Assembly (NCBI GenBank): GCA_002320035.1 | Contig: DCJL01000036.1 | Coordinates: 1 to 26,241, forward strand | Direction: 5' to 3' | From: Clostridiales bacterium UBA1701 | GTDB taxonomy: Bacteria; Bacillota; Clostridia; Oscillospirales; Oscillospiraceae | Length of the DNA stretch: 26,241 nt | Shown: in pieces, positions 7,323 to 14,660 of the stretch | Numbering within the stretch: position 1 is the first letter of the stretch | Layout of the letters: every line of letters starts with the position of its first letter | Position numbers and translations under genes: made by a program | Notes under the pieces: generated by a model | Told to the model about the DNA's origin: nothing | Databases searched by the model: none | The model's input: only the letters and a program-made list of their open reading frames with translations

Positions 7323-9122
7323 ATGGAACTGTATATTCCTACCGGCAATGAAGTTGTATCTCTTCCGACAATCAATGAGGAAACCGCTGCCATTGAATCC
7401 GTCAGCTTCCTGTATATGGCGCAAAAGGGCATGATCGAGCTTCGGGGAAACAGCGCGGCGCCGTTGATGACGCCCTTTGTTCAGCAGATCATGCCGGACG
7501 GCAGGTCTGCGGAGCAGGCGCTTACCGACCTTGGCTGGCACAGGGAACACGATTGGATCACCAAAATGAGCGCATGGGCGGGAGACGTCCGCATTGATAT
7601 AACGATCCTCGCCCCCGTGGGAGAGCGGGGCTTTGCCCTGCGGCTGTCCGTACGGTCGGATTCTCCTGCCCAGGTCCGGTTTGGCCTGCGGGGCTGCTGG
7701 TCCAGTGCATTGCACTGCGTGAATGAGGACAAGGAGCTGGAAGGGACAAAGCACTGCTATCGCAGCGGCTGGAACAACAGTATTGTCTTTGATTTTCGCT
7801 GCGGCGGGCCGCTGTTCGCTCTGGCCCCCATGGCAGACCGGGATGTGGACAGCCGTTTCAGCCTGGAGGACGGGGCTGTGCGCTATTCCCTTTCCTGTGA
7901 CGCTGTCTTGTCCGATAAGCCGGAGACCGTCACCTTTTTCTGGGGATTGGGCTTTGAGGAAGTTGCCGCCGCCACCAGTGCCAAGGAGATGCTGCGCCGC
8001 GGCTGGGAATGGGAGTACGCCAAAACCGCCGCATGGCTTGACCATCGCGCATACCGCTTTGCGGATCCCCGTCTCTCCCAGATATACAATACCAATTTGT
8101 TTTTCTGTATTTTTTATTCCACCGGGATCACGTTGGATACGGAAGAGCTTGTCTGCGTCACCTCCCGCAGCTCACGCTATTATGTAAGCGCCGCTTATTG
8201 GGACCGGGATACGCTCCTCTGGGCCTTCCCGGCGATCCTCGAGGCGGATCCGCCCCTTGCAAGGCAGATGCTGGAATATGTTTTTACAAAACAGCGCCAC
8301 AATATCGGCACCCACTCCCGCTACATTGACGGCACCGTCCTTGAGCCCGGCTTCGAGCTGGATGAGCTTTTGGCGCCGGTCCTTGCGCTGGATGCCTATA
8401 TCCGCGTCTCCGGCGACAGGGCTTTTCTGTCAGAACCCTTTGTACGCGATTCCCTCAGGAGTATCCTAAAAAAGCTGGAAGCGGCAAAAGCTCCGGATAC
8501 TGAGCTGTATGAGACCTTCCTTCAGCCCACAGATGACGAGCATGTCTATCCGTACCTCTGTTATGACAATGTGCTTGTCTGGGCGGCGCTGAATAAATTG
8601 TCCGCGCTCATGCCCGCCGAATACGGCTGGTGCGCGGAAAAGGCCGTCCGGGTCAGGCAGGCCGTCTACGATAACTTTGTTTTTGCCGACCCGGAAGGCA
8701 AAAAATATTTCGGCTGGTCCGTTGACTTGGCCGGGAACCATGATGTATACGACGAGCCGCCCGGAAGTCTGCAGCTGCTGCCCTATTACGGCTTTTGTGA
8801 CAGCCGGGATGAAATTTGGCTTAACACCGTGGAAATGATCCGCTCCGCTGACTACCCGTTCAGCTTTGCCGGTATGCCGGTAGCGGAGATCGGATGCCCC
8901 CACGCGCCCTATCCCTGGCTCCTCAGTCTATGCAACAGTCTGCTCAGCGGCCATGCCCGGCAGGCCTGGAGAGAGCTTGAAGAGATAAAACTGGATAACG
9001 ACATCGCATGTGAAAGCGTAGATCCTGTCACCGGGGAATGCAGAACCGGGGCGGCCTTTGCCACCTGCGCCGGTTTTCTGTGCCATGCGATGCGCACCGC
9101 GGACCGGGAGATGCTGCCATGA
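7323..9122 (+). CDS. Glycosidase-like protein, probable (alpha/alpha)6-barrel
   Basis: A 599-residue cytoplasmic protein that I cannot place in a named CAZy family with certainty. The N-terminal third (1-230) looks like a beta-rich domain. The C-terminal two-thirds has the alternating helical, aromatic-rich pattern of (alpha/alpha)6 glycosidases such as GH15, GH63 or GH125, with acidic candidate catalytic stretches in AYWDRDTLLWAF (291-302) and RYIDGTVLEPGFELDELLAP (333-352). The start has GAGGAG six bases upstream. Its stop overlaps the GH65 start (ATGA), so the two are co-translated and probably act on the same alpha-glucoside. It lies directly behind a LacI-controlled promoter. A hydrolase feeding or trimming substrate for the phosphorylase is the most likely role. 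The alternative is a non-catalytic relative; the catalytic acids need confirming against a structure. Confidence 0.75.
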   Translation: MELYIPTGNEVVSLPTINEETAAIESVSFLYMAQKGMIELRGNSAAPLMTPFVQQIMPDGRSAEQALTDLGWHREHDWITKMSAWAGDVRIDITILAPVGERGFALRLSVRSDSPAQVRFGLRGCWSSALHCVNEDKELEGTKHCYRSGWNNSIVFDFRCGGPLFALAPMADRDVDSRFSLEDGAVRYSLSCDAVLSDKPETVTFFWGLGFEEVAAATSAKEMLRRGWEWEYAKTAAWLDHRAYRFADPRLSQIYNTNLFFCIFYSTGITLDTEELVCVTSRSSRYYVSAAYWDRDTLLWAFPAILEADPPLARQMLEYVFTKQRHNIGTHSRYIDGTVLEPGFELDELLAPVLALDAYIRVSGDRAFLSEPFVRDSLRSILKKLEAAKAPDTELYETFLQPTDDEHVYPYLCYDNVLVWAALNKLSALMPAEYGWCAEKAVRVRQAVYDNFVFADPEGKKYFGWSVDLAGNHDVYDEPPGSLQLLPYYGFCDSRDEIWLNTVEMIRSADYPFSFAGMPVAEIGCPHAPYPWLLSLCNSLLSGHARQAWRELEEIKLDNDIACESVDPVTGECRTGAAFATCAGFLCHAMRTADREMLP

Positions 9123-11137
9123 GAAAGGATCTGCTCCTCTCCCCGTGGACCGTGCGGCACACCGGTACGGAGATCCAGAATGATTTTCCGGAAAGCATCT
9201 TTTTCACCGGCAACGGGCGCATGGGCGTGCGGGGTTACCTACCCTGTGGCCGGGAAGCACTGCCGGTAAAGACCGGGCTGTATGTGACCGGCATCTTCGG
9301 CCAGATCAAGCCCGGTATCACGGACTTTGTGAACCTGCCTACGCCTTTCATGGAGGAGATCGCCATCGACGGGGTCAGGGCCGCTGTTTCCTCTCCTGTT
9401 GAGCGGGAGCTTGATATGCGCTCCGCTCTTGTGACCATGGGATATTGTCTCCGCGCCAAAGGCAAAGCTGTCCGTGTGGAGCATCAGCGCTTCTTTCCAA
9501 AAGAGCGCACTGGACTGTGCCTGCAGCGCACAAAGATCACCGCTCTTGCGGACATGCGGCTGTCCCTTTTCAGCGGTATCATGACCGGCTGCTGCAACAG
9601 TCCCATCCCGGACGACCAGACAAAGGAAAATTCCGAGACGGTACAGCTCTCTGCCTTGCAGGCTGTCCGCCCGGTCAGCGGCGGCTTCTCCTGTGATTTT
9701 GCCATCACCGGCTCAGGCCTGAGGGTGACAGAAACGGCACTGTTTCACTGCTGCACAGAGCCTGTCGGTGGAATAGCGCAGCACAACGGTGCTGTTGGGA
9801 TGGATTATTGCGTGGAGCTTCGGAAAAACCAGGAATTTGTACTGGACAAGCTGTGCTGCATTCGGACCAGTCGGGATGTGGACCCCCGAATTGAGGAAGC
9901 GCCCGACGTCTGGGATTACGACGCACTTTTCCGGGAACACAAGTCCGCTTGGCTTGAACAGTGGGAAAAATGCGATATAGCACTGGATGACGAGGAGCTT
10001 CAGTGCGCTCTGCGATTTTCCCAATTCAACCTCATCTGCAGCTGCAGCGGCAGGGATGATACGGTGAGCATCGGCGCCAGAGGTCTGACCCACGGCAGAT
10101 ATAAAGGCTGTTATTTCTGGGATACGGACATGTTCATGCTGCCGTTTTTTATCCACACCGATCGGGAAGCGGCCAAAAATCTCTGCCGCTATCGCGTAAA
10201 TACCCTCCCGGCCGCCAGAGAAAACGCTCAAAAAATGAACTCCGCCGGCGCAAGATACCCCTGGATGGCCGCGCTGGACGGGACAGAGCAGTGCGAGACC
10301 TGGGATATCGGCTGCAGTGAAGTTCATATTACGGCAGATGTGGTCTATGCGCTTGACCAATATTGCCGCATCACCGGCGATCAGGAATTTTATATCCATT
10401 ACGCCGCTGAGGTGTATGTTGAAACGGCGCGGTTCTGGCAGAGCCGATACACCTATCATCCCGATACCGATACCGCGGACCTGCTCTTCTGCAAGGGGCC
10501 GGATGAATACTGCGGGATAACCAGCAACAACCTGTACACCAATGTTATGGTACAGCACAATCTGGCGCTGGCCTGTAAAGCCGCGGAAGATCTGCACGAT
10601 CTGGCCCCGGAGAAGTACGCGGCGCTCGGTTTATCGGAGAGCGAGGCAGCGCGGTGGCAGCATCTGCGCCGTATCATCCCCTGGCCCCGCGATCCCAACA
10701 CCGGGCATCTGAGCACTGATGACACCTTCCACCTTCTTGAGCCGGTGGACATCTCTCTGCTTAAACCTGACGCCCGGGCCAGCTATCATCGGGTGTGCTT
10801 TGACCGGCTGCAGCGGTACAAGGTGGTCAAACAGGCCGATGTTCTGCTGCTGATGACCCGTCTGCCGGAGCTGTTCACCCCAGAGGAAAAGCGCACCGCA
10901 TGGGATGACTTTGAGCCGCTGTGTCTCCACGACTCCACATTGAGCTTTGCCAGTCACGCTCTCTTTGCCGCCCAGAACGGGCTTTTCGCTCCAGCAAATG
11001 AATATCTCAAAAAAGCTCTGCTATTGGATCTGCGGGATATCATGGGAAATACAGGCAAGGAGGGCCTCCATCTCGCCTGTATGGGCGAAGTCTGGCAGGC
11101 AGTAAAATGCCTGAAACAGGCTGAGGAAAAAAATTGA
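9119..11137 (+). CDS. Glycoside hydrolase family 65 disaccharide phosphorylase
   Basis: A 672-residue inverting phosphorylase that splits an alpha-linked glucose disaccharide with phosphate to beta-glucose-1-phosphate and a sugar. The N-terminal beta-sandwich (about 1-270) is followed by an (alpha/alpha)6 barrel. GH65 hallmarks are visible: ARGLTHGRYKGCYFWDTDMF (320-339), the general acid E463 in KGPDEYCG, KVVKQADV (568-575), and the phosphate-site segments HDSTLS (604-609) and GNTGKEGLH (643-651). The start is the ATG overlapping the previous stop; the longer reading from 9038 lies wholly inside the upstream gene. It is about 80-100 residues shorter than typical maltose or kojibiose phosphorylases. 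The product fits the pgmB at the far end of the locus. Which disaccharide it prefers (maltose, kojibiose, nigerose, trehalose or a glucosyl-polyol) cannot be told here. Confidence 0.92.
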   Translation: MRKDLLLSPWTVRHTGTEIQNDFPESIFFTGNGRMGVRGYLPCGREALPVKTGLYVTGIFGQIKPGITDFVNLPTPFMEEIAIDGVRAAVSSPVERELDMRSALVTMGYCLRAKGKAVRVEHQRFFPKERTGLCLQRTKITALADMRLSLFSGIMTGCCNSPIPDDQTKENSETVQLSALQAVRPVSGGFSCDFAITGSGLRVTETALFHCCTEPVGGIAQHNGAVGMDYCVELRKNQEFVLDKLCCIRTSRDVDPRIEEAPDVWDYDALFREHKSAWLEQWEKCDIALDDEELQCALRFSQFNLICSCSGRDDTVSIGARGLTHGRYKGCYFWDTDMFMLPFFIHTDREAAKNLCRYRVNTLPAARENAQKMNSAGARYPWMAALDGTEQCETWDIGCSEVHITADVVYALDQYCRITGDQEFYIHYAAEVYVETARFWQSRYTYHPDTDTADLLFCKGPDEYCGITSNNLYTNVMVQHNLALACKAAEDLHDLAPEKYAALGLSESEAARWQHLRRIIPWPRDPNTGHLSTDDTFHLLEPVDISLLKPDARASYHRVCFDRLQRYKVVKQADVLLLMTRLPELFTPEEKRTAWDDFEPLCLHDSTLSFASHALFAAQNGLFAPANEYLKKALLLDLRDIMGNTGKEGLHLACMGEVWQAVKCLKQAEEKN

Positions 11138-11254
11138 ATCAGCCTCCGGCTATGAGAATCAGCACAGCAAGGGATACGCCCGCAGCCGCCGCTGTATGCG
11201 GCCATCCTAATTTTGGGAAAATAATCCAAGTTCGATTTTAGCACAAGATAAAGG

Positions 11255-11311
11255 GAGGCGGTCGTATGCGACCGCCTCTCATCCACAAAGCCCCGCAGTG
11301 CGGGGCTTTTT
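11255..11311 (+). terminator. Tandem hairpins ending the GH65 arm
   Basis: First hairpin: GAGGCGGTCG (11255-11264) with CGACCGCCTC (11269-11278) around TATG. Second: AAAGCCCCGC (11287-11296) with GCGGGGCTTT (11300-11309), followed by a T-run through 11311, a classic intrinsic terminator. They lie about 120-170 bases after the GH65 stop and insulate the locus from what follows. Confidence 0.85.
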
Positions 11312-11323
11312 CCCGTTTCGGCA

Positions 11324-11367
11324 AAGGTGCACCTGAACGTAGCTTTACGGCAGTTCAGGTGCACCTT
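11324..11367. repeat. 15 bp perfect inverted repeat
   Basis: AAGGTGCACCTGAAC (11324-11338) and GTTCAGGTGCACCTT (11353-11367) are exact reverse complements around a 14-base spacer. Each arm contains the palindrome AGGTGCACCT, so the site is palindromic on two levels. No T-run follows, so a simple terminator is less likely than a protein-binding or recombination site (inference). Confidence 0.75.
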
Positions 11368-11438
11368 GATGAAAAAAGATGAGGTATCTCAAGGCTTTCC
11401 GACCTTGTTAAAGGAAAGCCAGCAGAGTTTTCCATTTT

Positions 11439-11460
11439 GCGCCGCTGTAAACAAAGAAAA
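11439..11460 (+). repeat. Dispersed 22-base repeat, copy 1
   Basis: Begins GCGCCGCT and ends ACAAAGAAAA. It matches 20 of 22 bases with 24281-24302, and its 3' half matches 25934-25950 next to the tRNA terminator. It appears only in the debris zones, on both sides of the catabolic cluster. Confidence 0.6.
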
Positions 11461-11528
11461 ACTTATGAAAACTTTCCCTGGATATTTCCCTTACCCTCTA
11501 TGAGAACGATTTGTCCGGGAGGGGAAGC

Positions 11529-11621
11529 ATGATAGGTGTACATAACAATAAACAGCTGCTGCGGAAAAAGCTCCGTGGCGGCTGCTTTTTTATGTGCCTC
11601 GTCGAAAAAGTCCTGAAATGA
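11529..11621 (+). CDS. Possible 30-residue leader peptide with internal terminator
   Basis: A short basic ORF (30 residues, with RKKLRGGC in the middle) preceded by an excellent ribosome site (GGAGGGG, four bases before the ATG). An intrinsic terminator (stem 11553-11565 with 11572-11584, T6 at 11586-11591) lies inside the coding region. A translated leader overlapping a terminator is the layout of attenuation leaders, for example upstream of some resistance genes on conjugative elements (known in general; inferred here). No intact regulated gene follows, so it may be an orphaned remnant. I do not recognise the peptide. Confidence 0.35.
   Translation: MIGVHNNKQLLRKKLRGGCFFMCLVEKVLK
11553..11591 (+). 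terminator. Intrinsic terminator or attenuator
   Basis: CAGCTGCTGCGGA (11553-11565) pairs fully with TCCGTGGCGGCTG (11572-11584), with three G-U pairs and a six-base loop. TTTTTT follows at 11586-11591. Confidence 0.75.
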
Positions 11622-11842
11622 AGGGGGTTTAAGGCAAAAAGAAAAGGCAGGCGATTCTATCAAAAATACCTACCTTTTGTGGAAAAGATACTCCGTTTTG
11701 ATAGAAATGGCTCAAAGGGGTTCACATTGACGAGGGGGTTCAAAGTGAACGATTGTCTACAGTCAGACAAAATTATTATGCTTTGAGTACATCAAGGGCA
11801 GAAGTAATCACCCAATAGACTTCATTCATTACCTATTGTTCG

Positions 11843-11947
11843 TTAACGCATCGCCATAGTTTTGGGGAAGCCCATCAGAGCAAGATCAAGCACCTCTGAA
11901 TATTTGTTAATCAAATTGTCTATTTCCCCTATCAACTCCAATTTCAT
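11843..11947 (-). pseudogene. Fragment resembling the C-terminus of an Abi-family protein
   Basis: A 34-codon open stretch ending ...NLINKYSEVLDLALMGFPKT. Abi_2 (AbiD/AbiF-type) abortive-infection proteins end in a similar helix followed by a conserved G-F-P near the C-terminus (family knowledge). Nothing upstream in frame continues the protein, so it is a remnant at most. It overlaps the end of the HTH fragment by four bases in another frame, which suggests degraded neighbours. Identification rests on about 20 residues and is tentative. Confidence 0.4.
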
Positions 11948-12051
11948 GGAGTCCTCCGGGAGCCGCCGATACGGATAGACGGGAAATCATCCCTGTGGAT
12001 CAGCGTGTATACTGTTACCCGTGATATTCCCAATGTTTCCAATGCTTCCAT
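11944..12051 (-). pseudogene. Truncated excisionase-like HTH protein
   Basis: From the ATG at 12051 the reading gives a 35-residue peptide with LGISRVTVYTLIHRDDFPSI and then IRIGGSRRTP before a stop. This is the pattern of MerR-like/HTH_17 excisionase domains (helix-turn-helix, then a wing of the FPxIRIGGxRRIP type). In-frame codons up to 12078 add KLTLSN-like residues typical of the same domain, with no start codon. Family members normally continue with a C-terminal helix; here a stop cuts it off. It is probably part of a lost integrative element. Confidence 0.55.
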
Positions 12052-12250
12052 ATTTGAAAGGGTGAGTTTTATTGGTGCTTAGACCTCTATTTCTGAGATG
12101 CAATGCGCTGAAGCCCTGCGAGAGCCTAATACAAAGACAAGGTCATCACAACAATCTGGTTCACCTGACAATCGTCACCGCAAAGAGGAAACGTGCACTT
12201 GGGCAGGCCAGGGGCGGAAGTCAGGTTCTACCTGGCGCGAGGGAAGCGAA

Positions 12251-13024
12251 CTATTTGATAGAGTAGCTTAACATATAGGCCAAGCGCTGGGTCTGCGAAA
12301 GAAGGCCCTTAGATATTTTCTGGAGATCCGCATCGGTCAACTTATCGGTAGAAAGGCTTATAGCCCCAATGGCCTTGTGCTTTGAGTTGATGAGGGGTGT
12401 ACCGACACAAAACAGGCCAGACTCACTTTCTTCCATATCGACGGCAAAGCCTCTTTTACGGATAACATAGATCTCCTTCATGAACTCGTCAAAATCCACG
12501 ATGGTTCTTGGCGTAAACGCACGGATGTCCATATTGGACCATAAGGCTTTGATATCATCGTCATCATAGGTGCTGAGAATTGCTTTGCCGGCGCTGGTGG
12601 CATATAGCTGGGACCGCATTCCAACACGAGTGTATACAGAAAAATTGGACCTTGTAGAATCGAAACTTTCCAGACACAGAAGCGCATTCTGCTCGCGAAC
12701 AGAGAACTGAGCAATTACCTCGAGTTCATCAGAGAGTTTATCTAGTGTTTCACGGATAAAAGTTATATAGTCTACTCTCCGCACTGCCCTTATCCCGATT
12801 TCATAAGACTTAAAGGTGAGAGAATAGTTGCCTTTGCTGTCTCTGTCAAGGTACCCGTTGGAAACAAGTGCATTGACAATCCGCAGGGTAGAAGCTTTGT
12901 TAAGATCCAGGGCAGAATATATATCCTTCAAACTCATGGAGCCATTAAGAGATACCAATTCCAAAACAGAAAATGTGCGATCAATAACCTGGACAGACTG
13001 AGGATCGTGTTGATCTTTTACCAT
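12251..13024 (-). CDS. IclR-family transcriptional regulator
   Basis: A 257-residue regulator. The winged helix-turn-helix is at about 10-72 (LKDIYSALDLNKASTLRIVN, then NGYLDRDSKGNYSLT), and the effector domain is at about 85-257 with the IclR pattern GMRSQLYATSAGKAILS and the C-terminal GAISLSTDKLTDADLQKI. The start has GAGGTG seven bases upstream. It is divergent from the oxidoreductase/aconitase X cluster, with a long AT-rich interval between, so it is the probable local activator or repressor, responding to the substrate or an acyl or oxoacid intermediate. Its GC content is visibly lower than that of the neighbouring genes. Confidence 0.93.
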   Translation of the reverse strand: MVKDQHDPQSVQVIDRTFSVLELVSLNGSMSLKDIYSALDLNKASTLRIVNALVSNGYLDRDSKGNYSLTFKSYEIGIRAVRRVDYITFIRETLDKLSDELEVIAQFSVREQNALLCLESFDSTRSNFSVYTRVGMRSQLYATSAGKAILSTYDDDDIKALWSNMDIRAFTPRTIVDFDEFMKEIYVIRKRGFAVDMEESESGLFCVGTPLINSKHKAIGAISLSTDKLTDADLQKISKGLLSQTQRLAYMLSYSIK

Positions 13025-13059
13025 AAAAAAACACCTCGTTCAACCCAAAATATGTGTTC

Positions 13060-13088
13060 ATAATACCATCAAATACAGTTAAAGTCAA
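13060..13088 (-). promoter_or_regulatory. Promoter of the IclR gene
   Basis: On the minus strand, -35 TTGACT (13083-13088), a 17-base spacer and -10 TATTAT (13060-13065), about 35 bases before the start codon. Confidence 0.75.
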
Positions 13089-13373
13089 TCAATAAATGAA
13101 ACAAAGCACATGAAATTGAAAAAAATTTATCAAAAAAAGAGAAGAAAAACTAATAAATAAAACACAAAAAACAAAATCCGACACATTGTCTTAAAAATAA
13201 CATGGCTTATTGTAAAAATACTATGAACAGGGCTGAAAAAACTATGCAAAGTAATGAAAGTGAAATTGAACTCTTTACTTGTTTCAAAAAAAGATATAAA
13301 ATAAATTTGCGTTTCAAAATATAAAATAATTTGAGAAAAAGTCAAAACAAATCATAACAACAGGAGGGCCACA
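13089..13373 (+). promoter_or_regulatory. AT-rich control region of the catabolic cluster, with a tandem repeat
   Basis: A markedly AT-rich stretch with no gene. GTTTCAAAA...ATATAAAATAA...TTTG occurs twice in tandem (13281-13309 and 13311-13333), the two copies differing by a short internal length change. TGAAATTGAA occurs at 13111-13120 and again at 13261-13270. A possible promoter is TTTACT (13274-13279), 17 bases, TAAAAT (13297-13302), which falls within the first repeat. The repeats are candidate IclR sites. AGGAGG at the right end serves the ferredoxin gene. Confidence 0.5.
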
Positions 13374-13571
13374 ATGGCTAAGGCAAAGGCGAATACGGAG
13401 TTGTGTAAGGGATGCAGGCTTTGCGTCAATAACTGCCCCAGAAAGGCGATCATTCCGTTGGAAAAGGTCAACAAAAAAGGCTATGAAATCATTGAAGTAG
13501 ATCAGGAGCTGTGTATTGGCTGTGGCATCTGTTACAAGGTATGTCCTGATTATGTATTCACTGTAGAGTAA
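13374..13571 (+). CDS. 2-oxoacid:ferredoxin oxidoreductase, delta (2[4Fe-4S] ferredoxin) subunit
   Basis: A 65-residue ferredoxin with two CxxCxxCxxxCP clusters: C11, C14, C17, C21 and C47, C50, C53, C57. In four-subunit KOR/VOR enzymes this subunit carries electrons from the thiamine centre to external ferredoxin. AGGAGG lies six bases before the ATG. It is first in the operon, 11 bases before the alpha-subunit gene. The small size and position match KorD/VorD. Confidence 0.9.
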   Translation: MAKAKANTELCKGCRLCVNNCPRKAIIPLEKVNKKGYEIIEVDQELCIGCGICYKVCPDYVFTVE

Positions 13572-13582
13572 GGAGGCAGAAC

Positions 13583-14659
13583 ATGGATTATGTTCTTATG
13601 AAAGGCAACGAAGCCATCGCTGAGGCAGCGCTGAGGGCGGGTTGCCGATTCTATGCCGGGTATCCGATTACCCCTCAGAGTGAGATCCTGGAGTACATGG
13701 CCGACCATATGGAGGAGCGGGGAGGCATATTCATTCAGGGTGAGAACGAGATCGCCAGCATGAGTATGCTTTACGGCGCAGCCGCCTGCGGCGCCCGGTG
13801 CATGTCCAGCTCATCCGGCCCAGGCTTTGACCTGAAGCAGGAGGAAATCTCTTATCTGTCTGCCGCTGGGCTTCCTGCGGTGATTGTCAATGCCATGCGT
13901 TACGGTCTGGGTGACGGTGAAATCACTGCCGGTCAGGACTCTTACTGGGTGTCCACCAGGGGCGGCGGTCATGGGGATAAGCGCCTGTTGGTGCTGGCGC
14001 CTGCTTCTGTACAGGAATGTGCTGACCTTACCTATCTGGCTTTTGACCTGGCGGAGAAATACCGCAATGTTGTAGAGATCCTCAGCGATGGTGCTATCTG
14101 CCAGATGATTGAAAAGGTCTATCTGCCGGAGGCAAAGGAGCATGACATCAATAAGTTTGACTGGACACTTTCCGGCAAGCCCAGGGATCAAAAAAAGAAT
14201 AAAGCCTATAACCTGAGCTACTATATGGGATACGAGGCTTACAACAAGATGATGCGGGAAAAGATCGAGACCATGTTCAATGAGGAACAGCGTTGGGAAT
14301 CGTTCATGGTTGAAGATGCTGAACTGGTGTTGGTTGCCTATGGTATTTCTTCCCGCGTATGCCGGACAGCTGTGCGTCAGGCCCGTAAGGATGGCATTAA
14401 GTTGGGACTGATTCGCCCCATTACCGTTTGGCCCTATCCCCGCAAGGCGTTCGAGAATTTGCCAGAATGCGTAAAGGGCTGTGTAGGTGTGGAGATGAGC
14501 CTGACTTCCCAAATGGGTGAGGACATTCTGCTGGCAACCCGCCACACAAGGCCCCTGTACGGGTATCTGACCGGTAAAGATCTTCCCACCGCGGAAGGTA
14601 TCATAGCATATTGCGAAGAAATTCTGTCTGGGAATATCCGCCCCATGGAGGTGTTATAA
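13583..14659 (+). CDS. vorB: 2-oxoacid:ferredoxin oxidoreductase, alpha subunit (KorA/VorB type)
   Basis: A 358-residue pyrimidine-domain subunit. The PFOR-superfamily N-domain shows AGYPITPQSEI (25-35), GENEIASMSMLYGAAACGAR (53-72) with the glutamate expected to contact thiamine, and SSSGPGFDLKQEEISYL. The C-domain ends with AYGISSR and GLIRPITVWPYP, where this family binds CoA. VorB-type enzymes convert branched or linear 2-oxoacids, CoA and ferredoxin to acyl-CoA, CO2 and reduced ferredoxin. AAGGAGG precedes the start. The usual proline/glycine-rich RGGPGxG loop is replaced by MRYGLGDGEITAG, so substrate specificity may differ from ketoisovalerate enzymes. Confidence 0.88.
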   Translation: MDYVLMKGNEAIAEAALRAGCRFYAGYPITPQSEILEYMADHMEERGGIFIQGENEIASMSMLYGAAACGARCMSSSSGPGFDLKQEEISYLSAAGLPAVIVNAMRYGLGDGEITAGQDSYWVSTRGGGHGDKRLLVLAPASVQECADLTYLAFDLAEKYRNVVEILSDGAICQMIEKVYLPEAKEHDINKFDWTLSGKPRDQKKNKAYNLSYYMGYEAYNKMMREKIETMFNEEQRWESFMVEDAELVLVAYGISSRVCRTAVRQARKDGIKLGLIRPITVWPYPRKAFENLPECVKGCVGVEMSLTSQMGEDILLATRHTRPLYGYLTGKDLPTAEGIIAYCEEILSGNIRPMEVL

Positions 14660-14660
14660 C

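Larger units (their letters stand above)
11138..12250. other. Gene-poor debris region
   Basis: About 1.1 kb between the GH65 and IclR genes. It contains two hairpins ending the GH65 operon, a 15 bp inverted repeat, a short ORF with an internal terminator (11529-11621), inverted arms TTCTATCAAAA at 11655-11665 and 11696-11706, a GTTCAC-centred inverted repeat at 11720-11750, and fragments of two mobile-element genes (11843-12051). ORFs of 29 codons (11152-11241) and 44 codons (11369-11503) lack ribosome sites and were not called. I see nothing recognisable in 12080-12250. The area reads as the decayed remains of one or more integrated elements. Confidence 0.6.

Noticed and set aside
11152..11241. 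29-residue ORF after the GH65 gene
   Set aside because: No ribosome site and no recognised family; kept only as a note in the intergenic entry.
12072..12266. Plus-strand ORF of 64 codons before the IclR gene; considered as a gene or small RNA
   Set aside because: No ribosome site, no known domain, and it runs into the end of the IclR gene. The sequence did not match the conserved core of SRP RNA or other RNAs I could recall.
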